From Notospermus geniculatus (taxonomy: Eukaryota > Nemertea > Pilidiophora > Heteronemertea > Lineidae), in the NCBI GenBank assembly GCA_002633025.1, contig NMRB01000281.1, positions 122,255 to 186,254 of the forward strand: a DNA stretch of 64,000 nucleotides. The letters run 5' to 3'. A program made the position numbers and the translations under genes. Below the pieces are notes generated by a model, which was not told where the DNA came from, searched no databases, and saw only the letters and a list, made by a program, of their open reading frames with translations. Of the stretch, positions 11,838-23,200 are shown piece by piece. How positions within the stretch are numbered: position 1 is the first letter of the stretch; the number at the start of each line of letters is the position of its first letter.

Positions 11838-12226
11838 GTGAGGTTTCGCAAATCTGACGAAACACGAAGTACGAAATACGAAAGTGGACTTCATTTCCAT
11901 GACGTAATGTATTTCTGGGGATGGTTGGTACCACAAATGTCCCTGCTGCCAGTGCGTCTTTTAGCATATCATGTAAGACGAGAGAGTTATGGTGCATCTT
12001 GAATATTTAAATTTCCACTTCGTATCTACGAAGTGGAAACGAAAGATAAATTTCAAAGTTTACGCAACGTAACTTATCGGTGTAACGAAATACGCTAAAA
12101 GACGCTCTTGGAGCAGGCGATATTTGTGGTACCAACCATCTCCTGAAATACACTACGTCATGGAAATGAAGTCCAAATTCGTATTTCGTACTTCGTGTTT
12201 CGTCAGATTTGCGGAACCTCGCTACT
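11838..12226. mobile_element. Foldback element with ~130-bp arms
   Basis: Left arm (about 11838-11972) and right arm (about 12085-12226) are inverted copies sharing tctgacgaaacacgaagtac and tggttggtaccacaaatgtc-like blocks. A short stretch of the same cgtatttcgtatttcg sequence recurs at 19113-19133. Confidence 0.65.
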
Positions 12227-12546
12227 TTTCCAAATGAACCAACATTAGATACATTCACCAAACCCAAACATGTATTTTTATGTTAGAGAGATGATAGATG
12301 GCTAGAAGTACACCGAGCAAAGTGTTTACCGTGCTAATGGATCGTGCATTTCATATGTTACTGCTTGCCAATGGTTCTACCAACGGGTTTGTCTAACATT
12401 CCAATTAGCTATCCAGCACAAGTTAAAAAATAAGTGCATCACTTTCCATGTATTGTATACCTGGGGCAGTCTCCATGTCATTTTAATTAATATAGTCCAC
12501 ACAACTACAGCATTTGAAGCAACTGTTGGTGTTTTTACGATCGATG

Positions 12547-14714
12547 TTAACAACTTTCTACAGCGATTGCGTTCTTCGATACCCGGCCATAAGGCTGCAC
12601 CTTTATTTCCTGTGTTTTCGGCGTCACCACCTGCCCGGACCGAATGGCAGCCAGGCGTCTCTTCATATCATCGATGGTAACCTGCACATGTCGATAATAA
12701 CTGTTGAAATTGTTACTCAGAATCGGAATGGAAAGTCCAGTGATAATGATACCGGAAAGTGCGCACACCATGGCCACTAGGTATCCCGGCCAGGCCTTGG
12801 GGTACATGTCACCGTAACCCACTGTCGTCATAGTGATGAGGGCCCACCAGCATCCATCCCAGACATTTTCGAACGTCCCTTCGACACCGATTTCAGCGGC
12901 GAATATAAGAAAAGAGAAGAGCATTGTACTGATTCCGAAGCAGATGATGACAGTTGATAAATCGTAAAAGCTCTTTCTGATTACCAAAAGTAGGACTCTG
13001 AGTCCAACGAACGTCTTCGAAAGTCCGAACAGGCGGAAAGGCCGCACGATTTGACAAGCTAGTGTTAACAGCCAAAGCCATTGGATTGGTTGGCTTATGT
13101 TGGCTTTGTCCTTGCCATGGTACGTTGTGAGGAACAGGATTATACTTCCCCAGAAAGCTGTCATTATAACAATATCAATGATCGTGAAAAAGCACCTCAG
13201 GAACTGTAGTTTGTACGGACAGAGGAGAAAACGTGTTAGAATCTCAATTAGAAGAACACCGTTCAGAAAGCCGTCAGCTACAATGATTTCCTTGTCTGGT
13301 AGCTTCAACCAGATGTCTTTCCATTTGGTTGTGTTGAACAGCTTGACCACTTCCTGTTCTCTCATACCTGGCTTTGCATGCCGTATTCTCAGTCGATCGT
13401 CAAAGTGCAGGCCAAACGTCAATAAAGATCCCACCACGACACATGCTATCAGAAGGGACCAGGCCTGAAAAATCAACAAGTGAAAAAAGAAAGTAAAAAT
13501 GGTAGGCCTACATTTACAACAAATTTGTAATGGAAAACTTATAGTGGCACTGCTCCTCTTGTAGTAGGGGAGTCTCCCAGGGCCAATTTTAGACCATGGA
13601 TTCCTTGTTACTATGACCTGCATTGCTTAAAATGGCGAGTTTCTTTCACCTTTCGGTCCTTTCTGGGGTAACCAACATGTTACTACTATTTCCTTCAATA
13701 CCGTTATTTGATGTCGTAACCAGATTTTGAGATGCACAACCTGATCACCAGACACTTAATGAAGGTGAAGGCTCCATGATGATGATGGGATTTATGAAAT
13801 GGTTTCATGATCACTGTAAAAACCATTTTGTCCACTACCTGGACACGTGGGTTTGAGATGAGAATGGGTCCATGGTACCCAGAATATTTGTTCTTCGAGC
13901 CTGAAACGAGGAGGTCCTTAGGTTCCAGTAACCCATAATGACCAGTTTCACAGGTCACTTTGGCCCATCTACTATTGCTGCTCATGGGTGCCAACACCCC
14001 ACAGTAGCATTCGTAGATGGGCCAAAGTGACCTAAAAAACTCTCATTATGGGTTACTGGAACCTATAGACCTGTCCGTTTCAGGCTCGAAGAACAAATAT
14101 TCTGGGCACCATGGACCCATTCTCCATTGAACACGTTTCAAAACCCATGTGTCCAGGTAGTGGACAAAATCATGGGTCTCTCGAGCCCATTCGTTTTTAC
14201 AGTGATATTGAAGCCAGAAATTGATATGATGCCTTATGGATGAAGAATTTACCTTGGCCCATTTGGAGTATACTGGGATCTGCATAAACATCCACAGCCG
14301 GATTCTGTAAATCTGCCATCCGCTGCTTCTGCTCAAAATCTCCAAACTTTTATCACAGTCAAATGATATTTCCTTACGGATCGTATCGGCAACGGCTTGA
14401 TCATTCAGGGCATCTTGAAGTTTCCCGACACAGCACGGCGGAACGATAGAAAGGGGTATTCTCCAGTATTCCAGTTCCTCAGCCATCTCAATCCCACAAA
14501 CCTCATCCGGGATGTGTAACTCTTTCTTCTGATGTGCCTTCAAGATGAGGCGGAAGTAATCAGGATTACGATCAAAGTAATACGTTCCTAGACTGTTCTC
14601 AAAGTGACTTTTGTCCCTCAGAGCCATCGCAAGTCTTGATTCTGGAATATTGAAGACTGTTGAACGATACGTGAGGAACTCCGTCCCACTCACATTGATC
14701 CGTGTAACCTCCAT
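12547..14714 (-). CDS. Kv-B: voltage-gated-type potassium channel subunit
   Basis: Exons 14714-14253 (donor GTAAATTC) and 13464-12547 (acceptor TTTTTCAG) join in phase 0 for 459 aa. T1 domain with zinc motif H67, C73, C94, C95; S2 glutamate and S3 aspartate kept; filter TVGYGD intact. S4 has only the two RPFR arginines plus a lysine (GLSK), with L and Q at the two outermost gating positions and G at the fifth. S6 reads SIPIL in place of PVP. The start is the ATG at 14714; an upstream in-frame TTG is not credible in a eukaryote. Kv-C lies head to head 2.2 kb away and has an identical T1 protein sequence. The S1-S3 part is more diverged than T1 and S4-S6. Its intron carries a MITE that Kv-C lacks. 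Confidence 0.87.
13812..14204. mobile_element. CACTG-terminus MITE, copy C, in the Kv-B intron
   Basis: A 393-bp near-palindrome ending CACTGTAAAAAC/GTTTTTACAGTG. The paralogous Kv-C intron reads straight through (caatatcatgaaacc) where Kv-B has the element, so the insertion site and the 2-bp AT target duplication (13810-13811 and 14205-14206) can be read directly. Confidence 0.88.
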
Positions 14715-15599
14715 TGTGCCAATTGACAACCTTGTCTATGGTTTGATATACGGCGTGTGGAACAGTGGTATATTGTCGAGACACATAGAACAAAACAATC
14801 TATGTTATCTCTCGCATGAGTTTATCTCGTAGGCAACCAGTAAAGTTTGACTGTTAAATGTTGCATAGCCAATCAATACGGCCGATGACACGAATAAACT
14901 TATCTCGCTGGTTGCCCAAAAATCCCTCGGTGTCAAATATTCTTTCACAACTCCAAGTTCAATACGGAGAACAAAAGACGGCTGTTACTGGAGACGTCTA
15001 CCGGCAATCACTGCTCCTTGGTGGTACCACACAAGGAGGAATATCTTGTTTGATGCTGCATTTTGCATTCATCCAATTCCCTCAAGATCGCTGATGCACA
15101 AAATGACACGCACAAGCAACAGACGGTATATCGAAGACAGTCGTGACATACCTCATCTCTTTGAAGCTGTTTTTAGCTTACTGTGCCTGGAAAAGGCCCT
15201 TATCAGGGCCGAAAATTTGCGGACGTTTCAGACGGCTGATGCACAAAATGATACGAGATAAATGCTTTAATTATGTTTGATAAAAACACAATAAAACCTG
15301 CTTCACGATAGTACTACTCCAACGACAACAGTTGAACGAAAGAAACAAGCGAATAATAATATGATATTTTGTTTTATTAAATCGGTGTAAAAGGTAAACA
15401 AAAAATTAAATGCTTGAAGCACTCTGTAAACAATCATCCCGCGCGATATAGAGTTGGATGAGATTGCCTCGAAAGGTTTCCTCTTAGAAAATATCGGAAA
15501 ATAATATATGCATACCAGCGGTTACACTCAATAATTCAGTGGTATCGGCCTCCGCTCGAAGCTGTCACCCTCAACCACTGAAACACTTGGTGCCAAAGT

Positions 15600-15766
15600 C
15601 CGTTTCTGAACACTAGATGTCACTACCAGTTGTTGAGGAACGGGCTCGATCAACCAGCCAATAGCGATCAGCCAATAAGACAATGTTTCATGTTTTCCCC
15701 TAGTTGCGTGAAATACTGGTCGCTGATTGGTTGATGACAGTTTGCGCCATCTAGCGTTCAGAAACA
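15600..15766. mobile_element. Foldback MITE (GTTTCTGAACACTAGATG ends)
   Basis: The left end GTTTCTGAACACTAGATG is mirrored by CATCTAGCGTTCAGAAAC on the right; length about 167 bp, non-coding. Confidence 0.7.
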
Positions 15767-16515
15767 TTATTAGGCCCCATCTGTGCCAGTGGTTGAGAGC
15801 GTATAACTATTATTGAGCTCGAGGCCATGGGGACGAGTGTAACCAGCGGTAGGAATCTCCGCACTTTCAAAGCAAAGTGCAGAGAACTTTGGTGATCGAC
15901 CGCCTCAATGTGCGCTACCATTTTGAAATCATGTGACCGGAGGATTATATTTGATTGGTCAACCGATAATCCGACCGGTGGGGTTTTCAAATCGCCACAG
16001 AGACCACCGCACATACACAGCTGCAACCGGCTGTTCCACCTGCTGGAAGCGTGAGGCCCTTCAACGGTTATAGCAAGCGTGATGGCAGCCCTTCAAACTA
16101 CTTGTCTGTGGATGGTGTATAATCTGACACAATCGCAATGCACACTTCGAAAGGTTTTGTGCTGCTGTGGTGAGTGAATTTGCTTTACAAGCATTAGAAC
16201 GGTTTTTGTTTACGTAAATATTGGGTTGTTGTTTGCTTGTTTTTTTCGTTCACTACTACCGTTGATATAGTACATGACAATATTATCAAGTATTTATGAG
16301 AACCGTAGTCTAAAATTTTGAGGATCATTGATATTTCCGCCGGTAATTAGGTACATGCATGCATAATGTATCAAATTAGCTATTCCTCCTCAGATACATG
16401 TAGCACCGCCGAGGTGCAGGCACATGACTCCAGTCGAAATGTTTCTCTTGTTCGTGATCTTTCGTCTCCGTATTATACGAGGAATAGTGAAAGAACATTT
16501 CGACACTAAAGTTTT

Positions 16516-16646
16516 TAGGGCCGTATGCACCAAACGAAGATAATCTTGAACTCAGGTTGAGGCACAACTTTTCCACTTGAACAATTGAAAAGTTGTGGCT
16601 GAACCCAAGTTCAAGATAATCTTCGTTGGTGCATACGGCCCTTAGC
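16516..16646. mobile_element. Foldback MITE (gggccgtatgcacc ends)
   Basis: A 131-bp near-perfect palindrome; gggccgtatgcaccaa at left, ttggtgcatacggccc at right, arms sharing cgaagataatcttgaac. Confidence 0.8.
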
Positions 16647-16906
16647 GCTTGATGTCCACAAAATCCCCAAGTCTTGGCTAAAAAATTTATTCCGGTCGTC
16701 AATCATTTTGGTTGCTAGTTGATAGGAAAAATGCAGTAGGATGGAACGCCTCGGACTGATGTGTCATGCAACATTAGTCGTATCTATTTTAGTGTTTGCC
16801 AATACGGGTGAATTCATGCGAGAATTATTGGATCTACTTGTACAGCCAACATCTCGGCAACAATGACTGTTGATACTAAACCATAGACAAGTTGTCAATT
16901 GGCACA

Positions 16907-18689
16907 ATGGAGGTTACACGGATCAATGTGAGTGGGACGGAGTTCCTCACGTATCGTTCAACAGTCTTCAATATTCCAGAATCAAGACTTGCGATGGCTC
17001 TGAGGGACAAAAGTCACTTTGAGAACAGTCTAGGAACGTATTACTTCGATCGTAATCCTGATTACTTCCGCCTCATCTTGAAGGCACATCAGAAGAAAGA
17101 GTTACACATCCCGGATGAGGTTTGTGGGATTGAGATGGCTGAGGAACTGGAATACTGGAGAATACCCCTTTCTATCGTTCCGCCGTGCTGTGTCGGGAAA
17201 CTTCAAGATGCCCTGAATGATCAGGCCGTTGCTGATACGATCCGTAAGGAAATATCATTTGACTGTGATAAAAGTTTGGAGATTTTGAGCAGAAGCAGCG
17301 GATGGCAGATTTACAGAATCCGGCTGTGGATGTTTATGCAGATCCCAGTATACTCGAAATGGGCCAAGGTAAATTCTCCATCCATAAGTCATCATATCAA
17401 TTTCTGGCTTCAATATCATGAAACCATTTAATAAATCTCATCATCAAGGAGCCTTCACCTTCATTAAGTGTCTGGTGATCAGGTTGTGCATCTCAAAATC
17501 TCGTTACGACATCAAATAATGGTGTTAAAGCAAATAGTAGTAACATGTTGGTTACCCCAGAAAGGACCGAAAGATGAAAGAAACTCGCCGGTAAACAATA
17601 CAGGTCACAGCAACCACGTGGAATCTACCTGTATGGCCTAAAATTCGCTCGGAAAACTGGCCCCAACTACAAGAGATGCAGGGCCAAAAGTTGGTGTTGC
17701 TGCATTTTCAAATTGTTGTAAATGTAGCATTTGATTTCTACACTTGTAAATTATGTGCTTTAATTTTTCAGGCGTGGTCACTTCTGATAGCTTGTGTCGT
17801 GGTGGGATCTTTACTTTCGTTTGCGCTGCACTTTGATCAACGAGTAAGAACAGAGCCTAAAAGTCAAGCTATGAGAGAACAGGAGGTGGTGAGGCTGTTC
17901 AACACTGCCAAATGGAAAGACATCTGGTTGATGAAAACAGACGGAAGAATCTTTGTCGCTGACGGCTTCCTGAACGGCGTTCTTCTAATTGAGATTCTAA
18001 CACGTTTTCTCCTCTGTCCGTACAAACTTCAGTTCCTGAAGTCTTTTTTCACTGTCGTTGATATCGTTATAATGTCAGCATTTTGGGGAGGTGGGGTCCT
18101 TTACTTTACTACTTACTACGGAAAAGAAACTGCCGCCGCAAGCTCAGCAGTCCAATGGCTTTGGCTGTCAACACTAATTGGTCAAATCGTGCGGCCTTTC
18201 CGCCTGTTCGGTCTCTCGAATACGTTCGTTGGACTCAGAGTCCTACTTTTGGTAATCAGAAAGAGCTTTTACGATTTATCAACTGTCATCATCTGCTTCG
18301 GAATCAGTACAATGCTCTTCTCTTTTCTTATATTCGCCGCTGAAATCGGTGTCGAAGGGACGTTCGAAAATGTCTGGGATGGTTGCTGGTGGGCCCTCAT
18401 CACTATGACGACAGTGGGTTACGGTGACATGTACCCCAAGGCCTGGCCGGGATACCTAGTGGCCATGGTGTGCGCACTTTCTGGTATCATTATCACTGGA
18501 CTTTCCATTCCGATTTTGAGTAACAATTTCAACAGGTATCATCGTCATGTGCAGGTTACCATCAGTGATATGAAGAGACGCCTGGCTGCCATTCGGTCGA
18601 GGCAAGTGGCGCCGAAAACACGGGAAATAAAGGTGCAACCTTATGACAAGCTATCGAAAAACCAAGTGACTATAAAGAACCGTTTCTGA
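16907..18689 (+). CDS. Kv-C: voltage-gated-type potassium channel subunit
   Basis: Exons 16907-17368 (donor GTAAATTC) and 17772-18689 (acceptor TTTTTCAG), phase 0, 459 aa. It mirrors Kv-B: the T1 protein sequence is identical and both exons have the same lengths (462 and 918 nt). Zinc motif H67, C73, C94, C95; filter TVGYGD; S6 SIPIL in place of PVP; S4 with RPFR then G and N, so one charge fewer than Kv-B. S1-S3 and the C-terminal tail differ from Kv-B, so both copies are probably separate loci and not alleles. The intron is about 390 bases shorter than that of Kv-B because it lacks the MITE. Confidence 0.88.
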
Positions 18690-19103
18690 TCATTGCAATG
18701 GAAGGCCACTTTGAACAATTTTCTCCGTCCTAACTCACCAAAAACACTAATACAACTGCGATTTGGTTTTAATGTAATGGACCGCTATAAGTGTCGTATA
18801 TGCTAGGACACCACGACTCCTGTCCATTTATAATGGTCACGAAACCTGACAATCTCCTGTGGATTGTGTTTAATCCAAAGACAGATGGGTACCGTATTCG
18901 AAAACCACGGACGTTTGACAATGGAGAGTTGACACTCGATTTCATCACTGTCCTTTCATTCGCAGTGTGGTTAAACTATAATGCCGTTAGGTGGTGCTTC
19001 TCTTTATTACACAGTGCTAAATGTTTTAAAGTATTTTATTAGTTTTGTTTTATCAACTATTATGTGTATATTCCTCGATGTACCACAAATAGTGGTTTGA
19101 GTG

Positions 19104-19109
19104 AATAAA
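19104..19109 (+). terminator. Candidate poly(A) signal for Kv-C
   Basis: AATAAA about 415 bases after the Kv-C stop, on the same strand. Weak evidence on its own. Confidence 0.25.
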
Positions 19110-19540
19110 ATTTCGTATTTCGTATTTCGTATTTCAGTGCACAGTGTATTTACCTTCGAAACACCATTTCTGCACGCATGGGAGGATTGTGGGGGCTCAG
19201 AGAAATGCAAGTCGGGCTACAATGCACGGAAAGCGAAGACATTGGACTCGACCGTACTTTTGTCCTAGGCTACATAATATAAATTGGGGTGGAAGTGATA
19301 GATTTCGCCCCATTCGTGCCACAGGAAAAAGGAAAGGTGTGTACATGTAATGTACATGTACATACACACATGTGTACCTCGTTCTATATGACATTAAACA
19401 AAAATAAAAGATGATTTTTATCTTCAAATTGAGTTTTATTAACAGTGCTACATCAATGGACGTCTCCCTGCAAGTACGATTTCCAGTACCTCGTTAGCGC
19501 CACCTGGCGACTCGTGAAACTTCGATGGTGCATAAAATCA

Positions 19541-19811
19541 GAATTACACCAAAAATGCTGTTGTAGGGTTACAGAGATCTGGCTTTACCACTGGGATCTA
19601 TAGCTCCTCCAACATTATCATGTCCGGACTTCTGCTCCTCCAACATTATCGTGTCCGGACTTCTGCTCCCCCAACATTATCGTGTCCGGACTTTCATTCG
19701 AAGATACTAGTATCAACAGCCTGCTGTGTGGTCAGCAATGCCGACCATCACCAGCAGGAGAAGCTGGACCACGGCGATGCCAGACCTCTGGGACCTTACA
19801 TCTGCGATTGA
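19541..19811. mobile_element. Foldback MITE, family F2 copy 1, with internal triplication
   Basis: The ends contain acaccaaaaa...ttacagagatctgg and an inverted counterpart. Copies at 37928-38146 and 58147-58364 share the ends and a central agcaatgccgaccatca block. This copy has a unit around ccaacattatcgtgtccgga repeated three times at about 31-bp period (19609-19692). Confidence 0.65.
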
Positions 19812-20223
19812 TAACATACATGTATATTTAGTTATAATGTAATACAGTTGGGTGGGTCCAATCGACTGGCAGACGTAACGACGCAGTGTTCCAAGTATTG
19901 CTCTTGGTGGACCATGCAATGGCTTCAGTGAAGCCTGTTGATCACCAAGAGAGTATTCCAATGAGGAACCCGCAAACAAAACATTTTATCCCGACAGGTC
20001 GGCGCTGTGAGCGGTTAGTGTCGAAGACGTCAAAAACAGAGCAAACAACGCAATATCGTCGCGTCATGACGTCTTTAACACAGTGAACATAGACGAGACG
20101 TCGAAAAAAGACACAGCTGCTCCCAGCGCCTCCCAGCGGTATGTCCTGCAGGTCCTCATGAAAACGTCAGGCCCCGACAGTCAAGCAGATCTGTTTGTTG
20201 TTCTAAGTAGCCTGTGGGAATGA

Positions 20224-23200
20224 TCAAAAACGGCTCTTAGTGACTCGGTTCTGCAACAGCCCGGCATGTGGCAGCACCTTCGATTCCTGCGTTTTCGGCG
20301 TCACCACCTGCCGCGCCCGAATGGCAGCCAGGCGTCTCTTCATATCATCGATGGTAACCTGCACATGTCGATAATAACTGTTGAAATTGTTACTCAGAAT
20401 CGGGATGGAAAGTCCAGTGATAATGATACCAAAAAGTGCGCACACCATGGCCACTAGGTATCCCGGCCAGGCCTTGGGGTACATGTCACCGTAACCCACT
20501 GTCGTCATAGTGATGAGGGACCACCAGCAACCATCCCAGACATTTTCGAACGTCCCTTCGACACCGATTTCAGCGGCGAATATAAGAAAAGAGAAGAGCA
20601 TTGTACTGATTCCGAAGCAGATGAAAACTGTTGATAAATCGCAAAAGCTCTTTCTGATTACCAAAAGTAGGACTCTGAGTCCAACGAACGTATTCGAGAG
20701 TCCGAACAGGCGGAAAGGCCGCACGATTTGACAAATAAATGTTAACAGCCAAAGCCATTGAACAGATCGGTTTGCACCGAATTCCTTCCTTATGTAGTAG
20801 GTCGTAAAAAAAAGAAGTGCTCCTCCCCAGTAAGCTGACATTACAACAATGTCAATGATGGTAAAGAATGATCTCACAAACTGACGTTTGTACGGACAGA
20901 GGACAAAACGTGTAAGAAGCTCAATTAGGAGAATGCTGTTCAGGATGAGGTCAGCGATAACGACTTTCCTGCCTGGTAGCATCAACCAGATGTTTCTCCA
21001 TTTGGCCGTGTGGAACATCTTGACCAACTCAGGTTGTTCTCTCAAAGCTTCATCTGTTATCGGTACCCTTAGTCGTTGATCGAAGTGCAGGGCAAACGTG
21101 ACTAGAGATCCGACCACCACACATGCTATCAGAAGTGACCATGCCTGAAAAAAGTCAATATCAATTTATTAAATAAATGTTGCAATGTGACACATTTCTC
21201 ATCGCAATGGTATTTGTATCCTATCAAAGCTATGTATGGACGTCAGTGCCTGTACGACACTCAGTAATCAACACCAAGCTTTCATTTCTGCGAAGGCGTC
21301 GACAGGCGGTTCATGTCAGTGCTGCTATCATACACTACAACTTTTTTTTCACAAATCCCTCGTTCCTTTACAGGAGTGTAAACCATTGTTCTTTTAAGAG
21401 CGTCCCAATGATTTACCCTAAAGGGCGGCGCACACGAGCGACTAAATCTGGGCGACCGCCGACGAGACTGGTGGTGCGACTAGACATCAGCCAATCAGAA
21501 GCGCCAAATCTTGTCGCTTTGGCGGTCGGAAGCCAAGTCGGCCGACAAATCGGTCAAAATTGTCGCTCGTGTGCGCCGCCCTTAATCGATCTCGGCCTTA
21601 TGATTTGCGAACTCGACAAGGCCCTTGTGAAAAGGTCCCTTCCCTGGTCAAAGCCACCCTTTTATTCGCAACTGCATTAATGATTGTTTGAAGTCGATGC
21701 TCCTGTTCCGCAGAAAGGCCACCATTAACAATCCCCAGAATCCTTGAAATATTTATTAGTTGTTGTCATGCATGAATTACAAAATGGCCACGGTCTTTTG
21801 GAGAATGCGTTTGGTAGCTTTCATCGTGTATTGCATTCGTATTTGAAAATTGATGGCTCTATAGAATTATTATATCATTGTTAAAGCATGATTCTTGCAT
21901 CCAATATTTCTAAACAACCCCGCACTGTGTATATTTTGCGTCGATGGCAAGCTAATAAGGAACCTACGACTGACCGCCGCTTGGTGGCGCTGTAAGCGGT
22001 CATAACCTGCCTCTTTTCGACAATGTTTTGTCCCTGTTGCACTGCGTCAAAAGACGTTGTTACGCGTCATTATTGCTTTGTTGTTTGTAAACCGCTCACA
22101 GCGCCGCCCTAGCGGGAAAGAAGTCAAGCGGCTTCCCATTTCCTGTGACCCATGATTGTTCACCACATTTAGTTGTAGAGTCATGCAGTGGGGGACATCG
22201 GCGCCTATCAGTCCCGGGTTCGATCCTCGTTCGGACTCTTCTTTCGTGCGATATAGACGACACTCTCTCAGACACTGAACACCTACGACTTCATTGTAGA
22301 CAATATTAGTCCAGGCGCTGAGATGGGTTTCGTGTGCATGAGAGAGGCCCGACCAAACTATAGAAATTATGAAAGAGGGGTACCTGGCGGTCAAGATTTT
22401 CGAGGGTGCTTCTTTAGTCGAGTGGTAGGTTTTTTGTAAATGACCGTTATGTTGCCATGGCAACCGTTTTTTGAAAATTTTGCCATAATTATATTTTGCC
22501 ATATCTCTTGATTGCGTAGGCGTATAGGTCTTGGTGTCCATATATATGTTTCTTGACGTGCTCTCTACACAATTATGCTAATTAGATGCCGACCAGAGGT
22601 CAAGATCAAGGTCAAAGGTCAAGGTCAATACAGAAATCAACGAAAAAATTCACTTACGCCACATAAAGTTTATTCTACATCGTGCAAATTAGCGTCAAGT
22701 GTGCAATTTTTAGTGTATTTGTCATTTAGAGGCATGAGTGAAAAATAAAATTATAGGTAGATACCCGTTACCATGGTAACCAAGTTGCTAGCGTTCATTT
22801 CTTGATGGTCCCCGTTTCTGCTTACGTCACACCTGACGCACAGAGCACAGAGCTGAAACGTGTTTCGTATTGAATAACAACTAGCTTTAGCAGTTTTCAT
22901 GTACTTGGATGATGTGGATTCGGAATCTGGTCGAGTGCCACCTTGGCACCCTTCAGCGTTTTGAGAAATTCCAGTTTCCATGGCAACGGACGACGAATTC
23001 AATGAATTTTGTTCCATGCTGATTATTTCAAAATAAGAAATGGTATTTATTTGGTTCAAATGATTATTCATATGTTTGTATAGCTCAGCTACCTTTTTGG
23101 CACATTTACAAAAAACCTACCACTCGACTAAAGAAGCACCCTCGAAAATCTTGACCGCCAGGTACCCCTCTTTCATAATTTCTATAGTTTGGTCGGGCCT

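Larger units (their letters stand above)
14715..16906. promoter_or_regulatory. Shared intergenic region of the divergent Kv-B/Kv-C pair
   Basis: The two ATGs face away from each other. Homology between the arms continues about 30 bases upstream of both ATGs (accatagacaa) and then stops, so the 2.2-kb centre is unique. It must hold both promoters. I saw no TATA box. Two foldback elements (15600-15766 and 16516-16646) lie inside. Confidence 0.5.

Noticed and set aside
14712-14729. Upstream in-frame TTG as the start of Kv-B (and the mirror position 16892 for Kv-C, 23777 for Kv-D)
   Set aside because: These are bacterial-type starts; each gene has an ATG a few codons downstream that begins the conserved T1 domain.
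22187-22245. tRNA-like B box (gggttcgatcc)
   Set aside because: No matching A box or cloverleaf could be drawn; more likely a tRNA-derived SINE remnant.
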